This document shows positions 48,182 to 60,595 of a stretch of 64,000 nt of DNA, one piece after another. The position numbers and the translations under genes are program-made. Under the pieces are notes generated by a model that saw only the letters and a program-made list of their open reading frames with translations, ran no database searches and was not told the origin of the DNA. Each line of letters begins with the position of its first letter. Position 1 is the first letter of the stretch. Source of the stretch: Paguma larvata (taxonomy: Eukaryota > Chordata > Mammalia > Carnivora > Viverridae); contig CM057826.1 of assembly GCA_030068075.1 (NCBI GenBank), positions 50,425,116-50,489,115 of the forward strand, in the 5' to 3' direction.

Positions 48182-48397
48182 GGGTGCCTTGGTAGCTCTG
48201 TCAGTTGAGCATCCAATTCTTGATTTCTGCTCGGGTCATGATCTCACAGTTCACAATTTCGAGTCCTGTGTTGGACTCTGGGCTGACAGTGCACAGCCTG
48301 CTTGGGATTCTCGTTCTCTCTCTCCATGTGTCCTCTCTTTCTCTGTATCTCTCAAAATAAATAAACAAACTTTAAATTTAAACAACAACAACAACAA
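48182..48397 (+). mobile_element. CAN-SINE, plus strand
   Basis: The head 'gggtgccttggtagctctgt', the body, and a tail ending in a (CAA)n run at 48,381-48,397. The flanks aaaagaaacaggg (left) and aaaagacacaggg (right) are a probable target duplication with one difference. Confidence 0.93.
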
Positions 48398-48944
48398 AAA
48401 GACACAGGGAAGAGGATGGAGGCATATACAATTTGCAAAATGCAACATAACGTATTGTTACCTACGCATAGATTCATGGAGCCAGGGAAAAGGAATTGCG
48501 CATTCTGGCTAATCTAACATCGGTGTTCCTATAACCTGAACCTTTTTAAAGCTCAGTGGCAACAGAGTGCAGTATTCGAGATAAGATTATCTAAAGACTA
48601 TAGTGACTGCTTATGGTAATATACATTGGCGTCACTTTTTCTAGAAACTCATCCATGAAATCCTAAATTGTACAGTGCATTCAGAGAGACATGTGTTCCC
48701 TGATGTGTGGCATTTACATGGTTATTTTGTAAATTCTCGTGTGATGGTGACGTAAGGCTATTTCCTAAATAAAAACGCTATCATGTCATTGTATCCAGTA
48801 ATAGTATCTATAGTACAATTTCCTTTGGACCTCAACATGAGGAAGAAATATGAATCACAATCCATAAATTTAGAAAGTGAGTATCAGAAAGATTTTATTA
48901 TAATAGTGATGCTATAATATTGATGAGCAGAAATAATATCAGTA
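48398..48944. other. Intergenic DNA, no gene seen
   Basis: No repeat or coding signal recognised. Confidence 0.5.
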
Positions 48945-49165
48945 ACATTAAAAAATGTTCATTGAGCATTTATCATGTGCCAAACCCTGTGCTAAGCACT
49001 TTAAGTTATCTAATCTAGGTTTCTTGAGAAAAAAAATTGACTCATTTTCCCAATTTTTAGGTGAAAAATCAGAAATAGAAAAAAGTTAAGTAACTTGTCT
49101 CAGCTCAGTAATTAGCTGAGCCAGGACATAACCCTTGTTTCCCTGAAACTGCTCTGCCATACATC
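48945..49165 (-). mobile_element. MIR element, minus strand
   Basis: Antisense MIR: 'cattgagcatttatcatgtg', 'ccaaaccctgtgctaagcac', 'agttaagtaacttgtctcag', 'gagccaggacataacccttg'. Confidence 0.9.
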
Positions 49166-49649
49166 TGCTTGGACCTCTATTTCATTGAGTTTGCTTTGAA
49201 CAAAATGTCTCTACCATCTTTATTCACATCCAAGATGGGACACTTAGCCCCTACTTCCAATATGTACCCTTCTTTGATCTCAAGAGAAGAAAGGAAATCT
49301 TTTTATAGCCAGTCTGGAGACTAATGCACACCACACTTCATCGGCCCCATGCTATACGGCTAAGTTTATTTTTGCTTACATACTCGTCTGAAGTGCAAAC
49401 CTATTTAAGCTAGGCGAGAGGTAAGAAATGCTAACCTCCTCTACCACAGCTTAATAGTAAACTGTAATGAGCATAGTCTTAAATTTAAAAGCATTTTAAT
49501 AAAATCTCACAGATATATTCATCAATGATTAAGCCTGATCTTTTCATCCTTTAGATAGAAAGCTATGTTTTCTATCTAAACATAGGAAAACAGATGCCCA
49601 AAGTGCAATGCTAGCCATATATGGAAAAATTGTTCTCCCTTTTTCTTTT
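49166..49649. other. Intergenic DNA, no gene seen
   Basis: AT-rich; a short self-complementary stretch around 49,557-49,585 (tagatagaaagctatgttttctatcta) is the only structure noticed. Confidence 0.5.
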
Positions 49650-49883
49650 TAAAAAATTTTTTAAACTTTTTAATGTTAATTTATTTTGAGAGAGAGAGAA
49701 AGAGAGAGTGAGAGAGAGAATGAGCAGGGGGGGCAGAGAGAGAGGGGGACACAGAATCAGAAGCAGGCTTTAGGCTCTGAGCTGTCAGCACAGAGCCTGA
49801 TGCAGGGCTGGAACCCATGAACCGTGAGATCATGACCTGAGCTGAAGTCAGATGCTCAACCGACCGAGCCACCCAGGCGCTCC
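49650..49883 (-). mobile_element. CAN-SINE, minus strand
   Basis: The minus-strand head ends at 49,883 (ggagcgcctgggtggctcgg). The body is well kept ('gtgctgacagctcagagcct'), with a (GA)n tract at 49,687-49,720 and the tail shown as T-rich sequence. It is fairly close to the consensus. Confidence 0.94.
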
Positions 49884-50406
49884 TTGTTTTTCTTTCTTCA
49901 TACAAAGATGAAAAGTATAGTAATACCTCTCTCTTGACCATGAGGTTAACTCTTACTTCGATATTTTTAAAAACACTAATTTAGGATGGTACATTTTTTA
50001 GGAGTGAAAAGAAATAAATTTGAGTCGTTTAAATTTTCTCTCTGTTTAAAACTTGTTCTTCTTGCTAAGGCTATGTGTATCAGGAGGCAGGGGTAGGGAG
50101 TAGGGAGAGAACCTTTTAAATGAGAGAAAAGAGTATACTTGATAGGGATTTGGAGATATTTACTTACATAACTGCTGTGCAAAACCACATAGCCAAGCTT
50201 ACACATCCTTCGACATAAGAGATAGGAAGTGATTCATTTAACAATAGAATGATGAGAATTAAGTGACTGGTGAACAGTTCCAAGGTCTATAGACAGAGAG
50301 TTAGGCGAAGAGCTCTGGTTCCCGTCAATGTGATGCTAACATACTTAAACATATGCTCCCTAGAGTATTAAGCAGGCACAAAATAAATTCTGCCTGAAAC
50401 CAAAAA

Positions 50407-50445
<39 letters not shown>

Positions 50446-51004
50446 AAAGAAGTGGCTCTAAGTCTCCACACTGGTTACATTAAAAAAAAAAAAAAAAAAA
50501 AGATCTGGGATTTATAGTACGCACCAGAGCTTCTTTCATACTCAACATGTCTGTTCAATTGATTGACAGCCTTTAGTTTTCGATCTTTTATTGTTGAGTT
50601 CACAGTAAACCTATAAACATTTCATTTGGAGCAGTGCCTAAGACTCTGAACGAAGTGTCTTATTTCTCCAGGGAAGTTTTACTCCTGGATCACTGTATAA
50701 TTAGAAAGATGAAGAAAGTGAGCATGACTTTCTAGCACTCTGCTGCCACTTCGTCTTCAACTTCTAAGATAAGTGAATGAAATCTCAGCAATCCTGAGAA
50801 TCCAACTCTTCCGGGTGATAATTATAATAACAAACCTCTCTCTGTAAACCTAGAGTCAGACTTCTGGGATTTTAATGAACTCTAGCGTCACTGCCTCATT
50901 TCTTCTGTATCCTGGAAGTTAAATCATATACTTTTCTTTTTGTTATTGTCTTATATAAAAGTTTTACAAAAGGTATACATACTGACACAAAAAATTATGC
51001 TACA
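49884..51004. other. Intergenic DNA with two simple repeats
   Basis: Holds (TAAA)n at 50,405-50,447 and an A-run of 20 at 50,482-50,501. The spacing of these two suggests the tail of a retroelement I could not identify. No gene. Confidence 0.5.
50405..50447. repeat. (TAAA)n microsatellite
   Basis: About ten perfect TAAA units. Confidence 0.97.
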
Positions 51005-51218
51005 GGGATGCTTGGGTGGCTCAGTCGGTTAAGCATCTGATTTCAGCTCAGGTCATCATCTCATAGTTCGTGATTTTGAGCCCCACATTGGGCTCTGTGC
51101 TGACAACTTGGAGCCTGGATCCTGCTTTGGATTCTGTGTCTCCTCTCTCTGCCCCTCCCCTGCTCATACTCTCTCTCTCTCTATCTCTCTTTGAAATAAA
51201 TAAAAATTAAAAAAAATC
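51005..51218 (+). mobile_element. CAN-SINE, plus strand
   Basis: The head 'gggatgcttgggtggctcag', the B-box region 'tagttcgtgattttgagccc', the body, the TC tract and an AAATAAATAAAAATTAAAA tail are all present. Confidence 0.94.
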
Positions 51219-52962
51219 AGGCTATGGAAGGATAAAATGAAAAGGTGTAATCTTTGTTGACAGGTCAATGTATCTAAACTGTGTACCATTTAAGACCTAT
51301 ATTTTGTCTTGCTATTTAATGTATTTTGCAAAACAGTAATCATACTAGTTACATGTTTGTTGTTGTTTTTTGATGTAGCAATGCACTGCAAGCATCATTT
51401 TAGGTTAGTGGATAAAATTTTACTTCATTTTTTTAAAGTGCCATCTATAATTTCGTGGTATGCATATACCAAAATTTATTCAATTCCTCCCCTGTCTGTG
51501 GACATTTAAGATGCCTCTAATTTTAGGGGCATTTACAGATAACCCTAAGTTAAGCTTCCATCTGCATCTGGCCCAGAACTATTTAAAATTTATTTACTAT
51601 AGTTTCCTTATGTACTTTTTCATATCTGGTAAAACAATCCCTGTGCCTACATTTCTTTCCCCAAAATTTTTGTGATGGTTTTTTTCATATTCACTCCTCA
51701 GAAGAACTTTTGAATTGACTCTTTAAACAGTTCTAAAAATAATCTGATTAGATTATTTGGTGCATTTGTAAAGATTTTGTATGAAACACATTCTGGAAAC
51801 TCTAAGGCAGCGATAGCTATAGATAGGAATTCTGCAAATGGGTCTGAGACAGTGAACGTAGTTGGCCCAAGCAAGTGAGTCCTTGAATACAGTATGTGGT
51901 TAAATGAGGAAATCTCACATTTGGTTTTGGATTTGGAAACTAGATAAAAATAAGAATCTATACAAAGGATGGTTAGTGAGGCCTCTTTAAATAAAAATGG
52001 CATGAACAAAAAACTATTTATTATTGTCCAAGAGTCTTTTTGTTAAGATTTTTATATAAAATTTTATTTTCACATGATATTTGATGTGCTGAGCTCTGAA
52101 GACTATATTTGACTTTATGTCTTAATCAATGTGCTTTGAAAGAGAGGGGAGTTTGGCAACTTTAAAGTTAGCATGATACTTTAAAAGGAAAGAATGATAA
52201 AATGTGGGCCTACAATTTCAAATATTACCAACACATTCTCTACCTGTACCCATACATTACAGTAGAGGAACTACTATCCAGTTTAAACAAATCTGGTCCT
52301 AAAATATTTGGGTTTTGTCTTACATTTTTCTAGTGACTCACAAGCTCTTCTTAAGGAAAATATTAGCCGATATTCTATTTCTGTTTTTATTTTAATTTTC
52401 TTTGGTTTTTATTTATTGTTAAGAGTGAACTCACACATTAATTTTAAGAAGTGTGAGGAAAGGCCACAATTTGTAATGGATTTCTTTCTATTTATTTATT
52501 TATTGATTGATTGATAATGTATAGGGCCTTCCATGGGGGTATAAATGGGAGATAGATGCTGTTCTATCTGAGAACAGGGCTTGTATTTGCACCCTCCTTA
52601 AGCCTTTGACAAAGGCTTCTGAACCTTGACTGACCTTCCCCAAAGGCTTCTGAACCTTGACTGTTCTTCCAAAGCCACAAGGCAATTCTCCTGAATTCGC
52701 TGACTTGCTTGGGAGCCTGACAAAAATTTCTCCAGGCACTGAAATCATGATTTAAACATATGGCTGTCAGACTAACTTAGAACAGTTCAATCCCTGAAAT
52801 AGCTAGTTTTCCTAGAGGTATCAAATCTCTCAAGGTCACCTGAAGAGTAACTATAATCTTTTAACATGGTTCACAGAACCGATAATGAAGGCTAAGAACA
52901 GAACATCAGTCTAGTGAAGCTGCTTTTCAAACACTGTTTCGAAGTTCTGCCTTTATTATACT
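51219..52962. other. Intergenic DNA with old-L1 trace and a direct repeat
   Basis: About 51,380-51,560 ('tggtatgcatataccaaaat', 'ctgtggacatttaagatgcc') looks like a very old L1/HAL1 remnant. A perfect 23-bp direct repeat is listed separately. The 103-codon minus-strand frame at 51,698-52,009 has no recognised domain. Confidence 0.45.
52610..52663 (+). repeat. Perfect 23-bp direct repeat
   Basis: The unit starting 'caaaggcttctgaaccttga' occurs at 52,610-52,632 and 52,641-52,663, a period of 31 bp, with 8 bp between copies. Confidence 0.97.
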
Positions 52963-52973
52963 TTGGCAGTTTA

Positions 52974-53180
52974 ATTTTTTAAAATGTTTTATTTATTTTT
53001 GAGAGAGAGAGGGATGGGGAGGGGCAGAAAGAGAGGGAAACAGAGAGTTTGAAGCAGGCTCTGTACTGACTGCCAGTGCAGAGCCTGATGCTGGGCTCAA
53101 AGAAAGCCACGAACCTTGAGATCATGACCTAAGCTGAAATTAAGAGTCCGATGCTTAACCTATAGAGCCACCCAGGTACT
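52974..53180 (-). mobile_element. CAN-SINE, minus strand, with target duplication
   Basis: The minus-strand head ends near 53,180 (gtacctgggtggctctatag). The body and a tail (T-rich at 52,974-53,000) follow. The flanks ttggcagttta (52,963-52,973) and ttgggcagttta (53,180-53,191) are a slightly decayed target duplication. Confidence 0.93.
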
Positions 53181-53191
53181 TGGGCAGTTTA

Positions 53192-56010
53192 GACTGAACT
53201 AACTTTTAACTGAAACTAGCTTATGGAAAGAATTATAAATCAAACAAAATCCTTTGTCTGATTTACATTCAATAGTAATTGATGATTGTGTTTTACTTGA
53301 ATTCTAAAACATTGATATTCAAATGTCTGTTATGGAATTAACTTCGCTGATAAAATATTCCCACACAAATAAATAAATCAAAATCATGATATAAAAAAGT
53401 AAATCTCTGCAAGAGTTTTTTTCTGATCCTTTCTTGGTCTAGCTAGCAAAAGTTACTTTTCGATTTCAGAATTTTCTGAATCCATAATAAATGACTTCTC
53501 TTTCAATGTTCCCTACTGTAATTTCTGAACTGCTTCCTCCTTCAGAGGTAACTACTAAAATTGTCATAAAAAGAATAAGAGTAGGTAATTTTTCTTAACT
53601 TCTTATTTATTCATTTTCATCCCATTTATTTTGTATTCCATATTATCTGATTTTAATATTAAGCCATCCTATACTTTGACTAAACCTATATTGTCTTATT
53701 GGCAAATAATTGAGCAGAAGTTGGACAGAGAATTTTTCACCTCCTATTGTGGGGTTATGGTTGAGTATTGCTTCTGCCTTAAGCATTTTATGTCTTATGT
53801 TCTACCACCTGCTGAGTCGAATTTCTCTGAAATAATGAATTCACTTTCCCTGTAAAAGCCAATGCTTTCTTGCTTCAGGCTATAACTCCATGATAAAAAA
53901 AATCAAATGGTCAATCTGATATTTAATAAATTTTAGCTGAATGAGTTGTTCCAACTGCAAAGCCTTAACTTAATTGGTTACCATATATAAAAACATAATT
54001 TCAATACTTGAAAAGCTAAGATATGTTCTAAGGTACATTACATGTTATCAAAGATTGTTGCAATGTAAAGATTGTGTAATAATAACCATTAATACCAGTT
54101 TTTGCACATATTTAATGTATTACCAATTTTATGGGTATTATCTTATGACTATTCCAAGGAAAACAAGATTATTAATCCTCTATTACAAAAAAAAGCAAAC
54201 AGAAATGTAGAGAAGTGACTAAACAGTAATTGATGGAAAAAGAAAATGTCAGAAAATGTCTGACTCCAAGTTCCACTTTCTTAAATATGTTATTCTGCTT
54301 TCCTATATTAAACATTTTAAAATTTTTAATTCATATACTTACATCTCTTCACAAATCACCAATTTGCGATCAGAAATACTTTCATCAGTCTCTCATGACA
54401 GTTCCACACCCAGCCTATGAAGAAGGGAGTTACTTTCACTTACCTTGTAATCATGAATTTTTGGAAGCCACAAAATCAATGTCTTCAGGTGCAAATCTGC
54501 ACTCTGATTTATGAGTCCTGTGTGTCTAGGAATGTCCCCTATTCTTCTGAACCTAGGTTTTCTGTCCATAAACAGCACTGTTACGAAAATGCAATTGCAA
54601 AGATTATGTGGGGAGAAAAAAAAAAAAAAACAGTACAGTGTCTCCTATACTTTAGCTACTAAATAGGAGATAATCTCTTCTGTGGGAGGAGGGAGTGGCA
54701 TTTTGGAGTTCATTCCTTCATCTCCTTAAATGAAATTTAAGAGCAGTCTTCTTTATATGTCGAAATTCTAACACTGAAAGTGAAAGTGGCAAACAGTAAG
54801 TCCACTCCTTTGCTTTCAGAATCACACTTCACATCTTTTAAAGGCAATTATGTGCTGTCATCTTTATAAGTAGATGAAATGTGGAACAAATAAGTATATC
54901 TTGATTTGTCAACCTGATTCTTTATGTTAAATTGGTATTGGACTCTATGGTTCCTGATATTCTGTCTCTTTGCCCATCCAGAACAATGCTTTCTGGGCTA
55001 AATCTCCAGTGCTCATGGGGGACAATCTACATTCCTGACGTTTGCATGGGCTGATTGTTTCACAAATGAAATTACTCAAGAGTAATCATCACTCACATTT
55101 AAAACCCTTTTGTTCCTCCCTATCCCGGTATAATTAAAATGGAAGTTGTGAATTGTTTTTTCCTAGAAAAGCATGGTGAATATTATTGTAAGTGAAATTG
55201 GAAATGGGTTAGGTTAACATTTTTTCCTTGTAAACTGTAGTAAAAAAAAATCTAATTGGTTCTATGTTCTACATTTAAAACAAGGACCTTAGATAATTTA
55301 GGATATATTTGTGAACAATCATAATAAACAATCCATCCATATCTACAAACTCATTTTTTTTCACTCCACAGAACACAATTATTGTAGACATCAAGAATTG
55401 GAAGTTACTGAACAGATGTGGCTTTAGGGTCTTAATTCTTGATCTGTGTTCTAGTAAATCCTTCCATTTCATATCCTTTCCACAAATCCTATGACCATTC
55501 AGGGCATGATGAGTGATTTTTTAATACTGCTTTAATGTTTGTGTCACTTCTTGTGTTTTATGATTTCAAACAAATATGTGAATGCAATTTCCCGACAGGA
55601 TAATGAGGCCACATTTAAACCCTCAAATGTTCTAAACAAGGTGATCCTTATCATGTCAAAAGATTCTGCATAACTAAGTGCAGTTTCTTGGTACCAACAA
55701 GCTTATTTATTTATTTATTTACTATTTCTGATAAGTAATCTTTCTAAATTGATTCCCCAACTCAGATCTTTATTTTTCCTTTCTGCATGCTAAACCCTTA
55801 ATAAATGATATTCAATAAATATCTATTCATTATATTCACCTGAACAAAGAAAAATAAGGAAAAATAAGCATTTTAATGGGTTAAAGGACTTTACACGGAG
55901 ATTATGTGTACATAAACATACTTTAAGTTTACCAAAGGAAACACACCCGAATGCCTTAATCTTACCATAAAATTAGAGAATGCGTGTTTCCTTACTGAAG
56001 TCGTATATTT
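53192..56010. other. Intergenic DNA, mostly unplaced
   Basis: A likely minus-strand MIR lies at about 54,085-54,225 ('ttattaatcctctattacaa', 'gtagagaagtgactaaacag'). A possible plus-strand MIR follows at about 54,450-54,620 ('gaacctaggttttctgtcca'). (TTAT)n lies at 55,702-55,722. No gene. Confidence 0.45.
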
Positions 56011-56020
56011 TAAAATATCT

Positions 56021-56200
56021 TATCTAGAGGCACCTGGGCACCTTATCTAGGGGCAATCAGTTAAGCATCTGACACTTGTTTTCAGCTCAGGTCATGGTCT
56101 CATGATTTATGACTTTGAGCCCTGCATGGAACTGTCAGTGTGGAGCCTGTTTGGGATTCTCTCTCTCTCCCTCTCTCTCTGCCCTTTCCCTGTACATGTG

Positions 56201-56244
<44 letters not shown>

Positions 56245-56283
56245 CTCCTTCTCTCAAAAATAAATAAATTACCTTAAAAAAAC
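56021..56283 (+). mobile_element. CAN-SINE, plus strand, with altered head
   Basis: The head reads aggcacctgggcaccttatc, where the family has aggcacctgggtggctcagt. About 18 bases replace the A-box part, and they include 'ttatctag', which is also the flanking sequence at 56,020-56,027. The body, a long (TC)n run (about 56,207-56,240) and an AAATAAAT tail are intact. Short target duplication aaaatatct at 56,012-56,020 and 56,284-56,292. Confidence 0.93.
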
Positions 56284-56292
56284 AAAATATCT

Positions 56293-56884
56293 AACTTAGA
56301 ATTGTGACAACACTTTAATAGACTGTGCTCATGTTCTTACCTCCCTCCTGACTTACATTGCAATCTTCACATTGCTAATCGAGTATACAGTCTTCAAAGT
56401 TTTGAAAGTTATTGATATTTATTTGATATTTGAAAATAAATGATTTCTTTTAACTATAAGCTTATTATCATTCCTCCGAACCCTGAATAAATCTGCATTT
56501 TCCCGGGTGGGGTGATGGGTTCGACATCTGTGAAAAGATTTTGAAAGAAAATGGGGGATGAATCTGGGTTACACATGAGTTGCTGATAACTGAAAACTGC
56601 CACAAAAGAAGATTGGATACTGTCCTACTTATAAGACTATTCAAAAGAGTCTGGCTCTCATGTCTATGTTTTATTCCTAAAGGGTATTTGTCGGGTTTTT
56701 CTTAAATCTTATGGGAAAATCTTGTAAAATGTATCTTCGACTGGGGTCTATGGCTTACTGTAGAAGCTGTGATTCGCTCTATCTTGGAGCAGGCTCTCTT
56801 CAAATCCTCCTGGTTTAGAGTATATGTAAAATATTCAATATCTAAGACAGGTGTAGTGAGCAGCATTCTTTTTCTCAGAATACG
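56293..56884. other. Intergenic DNA, no gene seen
   Basis: No repeat or coding signal recognised. Confidence 0.5.
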
Positions 56885-57075
56885 CTAGAAATAAGAGTAT
56901 GGGCCTTGGATTAAGCCTGGTGAGCAAGCTAGCTTGTTGTGGCATCTTGTCTATTAACTGGGAATTCTATGTTTCAGTTAAGTCTGATATGTAATGTGGG
57001 CAATATAATCATTGTGAGTTACATGAATATGCTATACAGAATGTATGACAATGCTTGAAAAATAATGAATCTATA
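56885..57075 (+). mobile_element. MIR fragment, plus strand
   Basis: 'agagtatgggccttggatta', 'tgtttcagttaagtctgata', 'gtgggcaatataatcattgt', 'gtatgacaatgcttgaaaaa' follow the MIR order. Confidence 0.7.
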
Positions 57076-57099
57076 TTGAGCTGAAAGAGAAGGAAAGTG

Positions 57100-57320
57100 A
57101 CATTCATTGGATACCTACTAAGGGTTGTACAAGAGGATTATGTGAGTCACATTTGTTTCCTATATGGTGCCACAATCAACTAATGAGATAACATTACCTC
57201 ATTTTAAAACTTCAGAAAATGAGGTTCAGAAAAGTTCAGCAATATACCAATGGTCATGTAGCTTTTAGATACCAGTGGCTTCGGGTACCTACCCATGTGT
57301 GAGCAATCACTGCCGTGCTA
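57100..57320 (-). mobile_element. MIR fragment, minus strand
   Basis: Antisense MIR: 'tcattggatacctactaagg', 'gagataacattacctcattt', 'aaatgaggttcagaaaagtt', 'ccaatggtcatgtagctttt'. It lies back to back with the plus-strand MIR at 56,885. Confidence 0.8.
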
Positions 57321-57634
57321 ACCTGGATTCTTCCACAAAGATCACAGGAAACTGGTGGGGGCAAACAATCTCTAAGTCCTTTTAGGGTGTTAAGCATTTA
57401 TGACTCAAATATGAGGAAATTTTGATTTTGTTTTTATTATACATACCATGTCTCTCATTATGCTGAGATGTCAAATTAGCCTTTCCAGCATGGGAGAAAG
57501 AATTTGTCTAAGTAACTCAGATGACAAATGTCTCTAGGTTAAGTTTCAAAAAGTGTTCTATTACTTAAATCACATTCTTCTTCCCACTGAGCTATCATTT
57601 CAATACCAATTATAAAAGAAGGTATAGCCCTGTA

Positions 57635-57840
57635 GGGGCGCCTGGGTGGATCAGTCAGTTAAGCACCAACTCTCAATTTCAGTTCAGGTCATGATCTCAA
57701 GTTTCGTGGGTTTGAGTCCTGTGTTGGGCTCCACACTGACAGTGCGGAGCTTGCTTGGGATTCTCTCTCTCCCTCTCTCTCTGTGCCCCTCTCCCGCTCT
57801 CTCTTCTCTCAAAGAATAAATAAACTTAAAAAAAAAAAAG
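57635..57840 (+). mobile_element. CAN-SINE, plus strand, well preserved
   Basis: The head ggggcgcctgggtggatcag has one change in the A box. The body, TC tract and an AATAAATAAACTTAAAA tail complete it. It is relatively close to consensus. Confidence 0.95.
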
Positions 57841-58581
57841 TCATTGTTCTCTGGATGTGCTAGTATAGGTCATTAGCAAGATGGTCTGTATTATATACAT
57901 GGGAATTAGAAAAGGGGGACTAGCTTAGTAGAGTAAAAATTCCATATAAATATCTAAAATTAAATACATAAATGTAGGTGGCATCATGTTAAACTGCGAC
58001 TTGTACATTTACTGTTGCAGATTGATATCTATGTTTCATATATGTTAAAACATACTTTCAGTGTACATGTCTAAACCATGCAAAGACATTTAAAAAGACC
58101 ACTTTATTCTAGATTTCAGTTGAAGCTTATTTGATATTTCGTTATTTTTATTTGTCTCTTCTTCTCCCTCACCAAAATTATTTTGTAAATGATAAAAAGC
58201 CACACTGAATTAATGAGAACGCTCTTGCTATTTTTTTTCCTCATTTGGTTCACATTTAGTTGGAGAAAGTAAAAACATTTCTGTTGAAAAGAATCAGTAC
58301 CACTTCTTCAATTAGGTCAGGGCTTCCTGCCATTTAAAATTGACAGAAAAAGCAAAATGTACCAGACTGCTACACTGGAAATAGAGCTATCAGGCCTCCC
58401 CAGGATCTGTGGTCCTAGGTTTGACCTCAAATCCCTTCCGCCCAGAACCAGTGACTGTTTGGAGGTCCTTTGAGGGAGTGGCCTCGTAAGATAGAAGGGA
58501 AATAGCAGGAACTGGAAACAGTAAAGTAAGCCTGACGCTGTGTTGCAGTTTGATGCACTAGAGCAGCAAAAAGAAAAATCT
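57841..58581. other. Intergenic DNA, no gene seen
   Basis: No repeat I can name. The 105-codon minus-strand frame at 58,317-58,634 runs partly into the adjacent SINE and is not supported as a gene. Confidence 0.5.
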
Positions 58582-58595
58582 TGTGAATAAATATT

Positions 58596-58782
58596 ATTTT
58601 TTAAAGGTTTATTTTTGAGAGAGAGAAAGTGCACACATGAGCAGGAGAGGCAGACAGAGGATCCGAAGCAGGCTCCACTGTCTGCAAAGAGCTCGCGGTG
58701 GGGCTCGAACTCACAAACTGTGAGATCATGACTTGAGCCGAACTAAGTGGGATGCTTAACTGGCTGGGCCACCCAGGAGCAC
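58596..58782 (-). mobile_element. CAN-SINE, minus strand, with perfect target duplication
   Basis: The minus-strand head ends at 58,782 (ctcctgggtggcccagccag). The B box 'gagttcgagccccaccgcga' is clear. Target duplication tgtgaataaatatt (14 bp, no mismatch) lies at 58,582-58,595 and 58,783-58,796. Confidence 0.96.
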
Positions 58783-58911
58783 TGTGAATAAATATTTTTA
58801 AAAAATGTTCAGAGGTAGGTTTTGTATAACTGATAAGAAGATGGTTAAACATAGGGTTAGATGAATACAACAGATTTTAACATGAGCTTACAACCACGAG
58901 TAATCAAGGAC

Positions 58912-59190
58912 AGAAAGTACTGTGGAAGTGTGGTTAAGAAACTCAGCTTTGGAGTCAGAAGATCCAGGGTTGCATTCTATCATGAACATTCCTGACCCGC
59001 GTGACCATTCGCAAATCTCGCATTCTCTCTAATCTATCATTTATCAAAGATTTGTAAAACAGGTATATTAAAACTATCTCTCACAGACATGTTTTGAGAA
59101 TTAAGTTGTTAGGTTTATGCAAATTTGTTAGCACCTTACTTGGCACCGAGTAAACACTTTAAGAATATTAAATGTCATGGTTATTACTAT
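58912..59190 (+). mobile_element. MIR element, plus strand, nearly full-length
   Basis: Runs from 'gtggaagtgtggttaagaaa' through 'gctttggagtcagaagatcc' and 'tcgcattctctctaatctat' to 'ccttacttggcaccgagtaa', in MIR order. Confidence 0.88.
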
Positions 59191-59292
59191 TTCAAGAGTT
59201 TACTTCAATCAGGTACATACACACTTCGAAGGGATTTGTTCCCCTGGGTAGAAGAAAAAACAAGAGTGTTAACAATTATACAAAAGATTCAA

Positions 59293-59494
59293 GGGGTACC
59301 TGGGGTGGCTCAGTTAGTTGAGCTTCTTACTCTTGATTTTGGCTCAGGTCATGATCCTGGGGTCTTTGGATCAAGCCCCATGGGGGTGCTTCATGCTGAG
59401 CATAGAGTCTGCTTAAGATTCTCACTTTCCCTCTTTCCCCTCCCCTGCTCACATGCTCCCTCTCTCTCTAAAATAAAAAAAATAAAAAATAAAT
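59293..59494 (+). mobile_element. CAN-SINE, plus strand
   Basis: The head 'ggggtacctggggtggctca' has one extra G. The body is of the 'gggggtgcttcatgctgagc' type, which differs from most copies here and suggests another subfamily. The tail is (AAAT)n. Confidence 0.92.
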
Positions 59495-60595
59495 AAGAGA
59501 TTCTTTATAACAAGACAATGTAAATTACTTCATTACTATTAATTTCTTATATTCCTAGATTTATTCCTTGGTGTTATTTGCATATGTTAATGATACCTTG
59601 ATGGGAAATAATAAACACACTGATAATTTAGATTTGTAATTGCTGTTTTTGGAGTAGTCAAATTATCAACGTTTAAATGGCTACAATTTAATTGCTAAAT
59701 TCATTTATTAAAAACATATACACCCAAAAGCAAACAATACAAATATCATCTAGTAAAAACTGCCCTGTTTTAAGTTTTAAGATAAACCTAATAATTATGT
59801 ATAAATATTTATTTGTTTAAAAATGTATGGAAATGCTGCCCAGTTGTCACATAACACTTTCAGTCTGAAGGAAGAGTGACTGGCATTGTTCTCAATGTGA
59901 TTATTGTGCGTATGGTAACGTCTCAGTAACTGCTTGAAGACAGTCAGTGGAGTGACTTGGTTGTGTGGCATTAGATATAGAATAGGACATTATTCTCATT
60001 TGCAGAACAGCAAAGAGGAGTAGAAGGAGCTGTGACAATTATACCAGGAGGAAAAAAAAAAAGATGAAAAGATTACATTTCTGAAACTATCAGTCATTGC
60101 TGTATCAAAACATAACTATGGAATTGCACTATACATTGTCAGGTAAGAAAATAGTGTTTTCTAATTGTTAACCCAGGATTTCAAAACCTTTCTAAACTGA
60201 GTTTTATTCTCAGAACTGCTCAATCAATACATGAATTAATGGATAAGCGTATAAATAAATTACAAAATTGAGTAATATCACATAGGGAAGCTATGATGAT
60301 CCTCAAAGGATATCTTTAAGAATACATTGACCTTTTTTCATGTCTGAACAGAGGAGGCAACATAAGATGATCTTCAAATCTCTCTTCCTTGAAGATTTAT
60401 TTCTAAAATCATTTCCCTGTAACATTTCCCTTTCAAACTCAAGATAACCAAGCCCGATTCTGAAGGTAGTCTTCAATTTTATATTCCTGACCATCTCAAT
60501 CACCTGTCTTAAGTTGTAACCATGTAAGCTGATTGTATTGCAGGACACGGTCAAGGAACGCTTGCAGAATCATAGTCATGAGAGGTATATACTGA
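59495..60595. other. Intergenic DNA before the GC-rich block
   Basis: AT-rich, with no repeat placed. The 83-codon minus-strand frame at 60,303-60,554 is unsupported. Confidence 0.5.
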
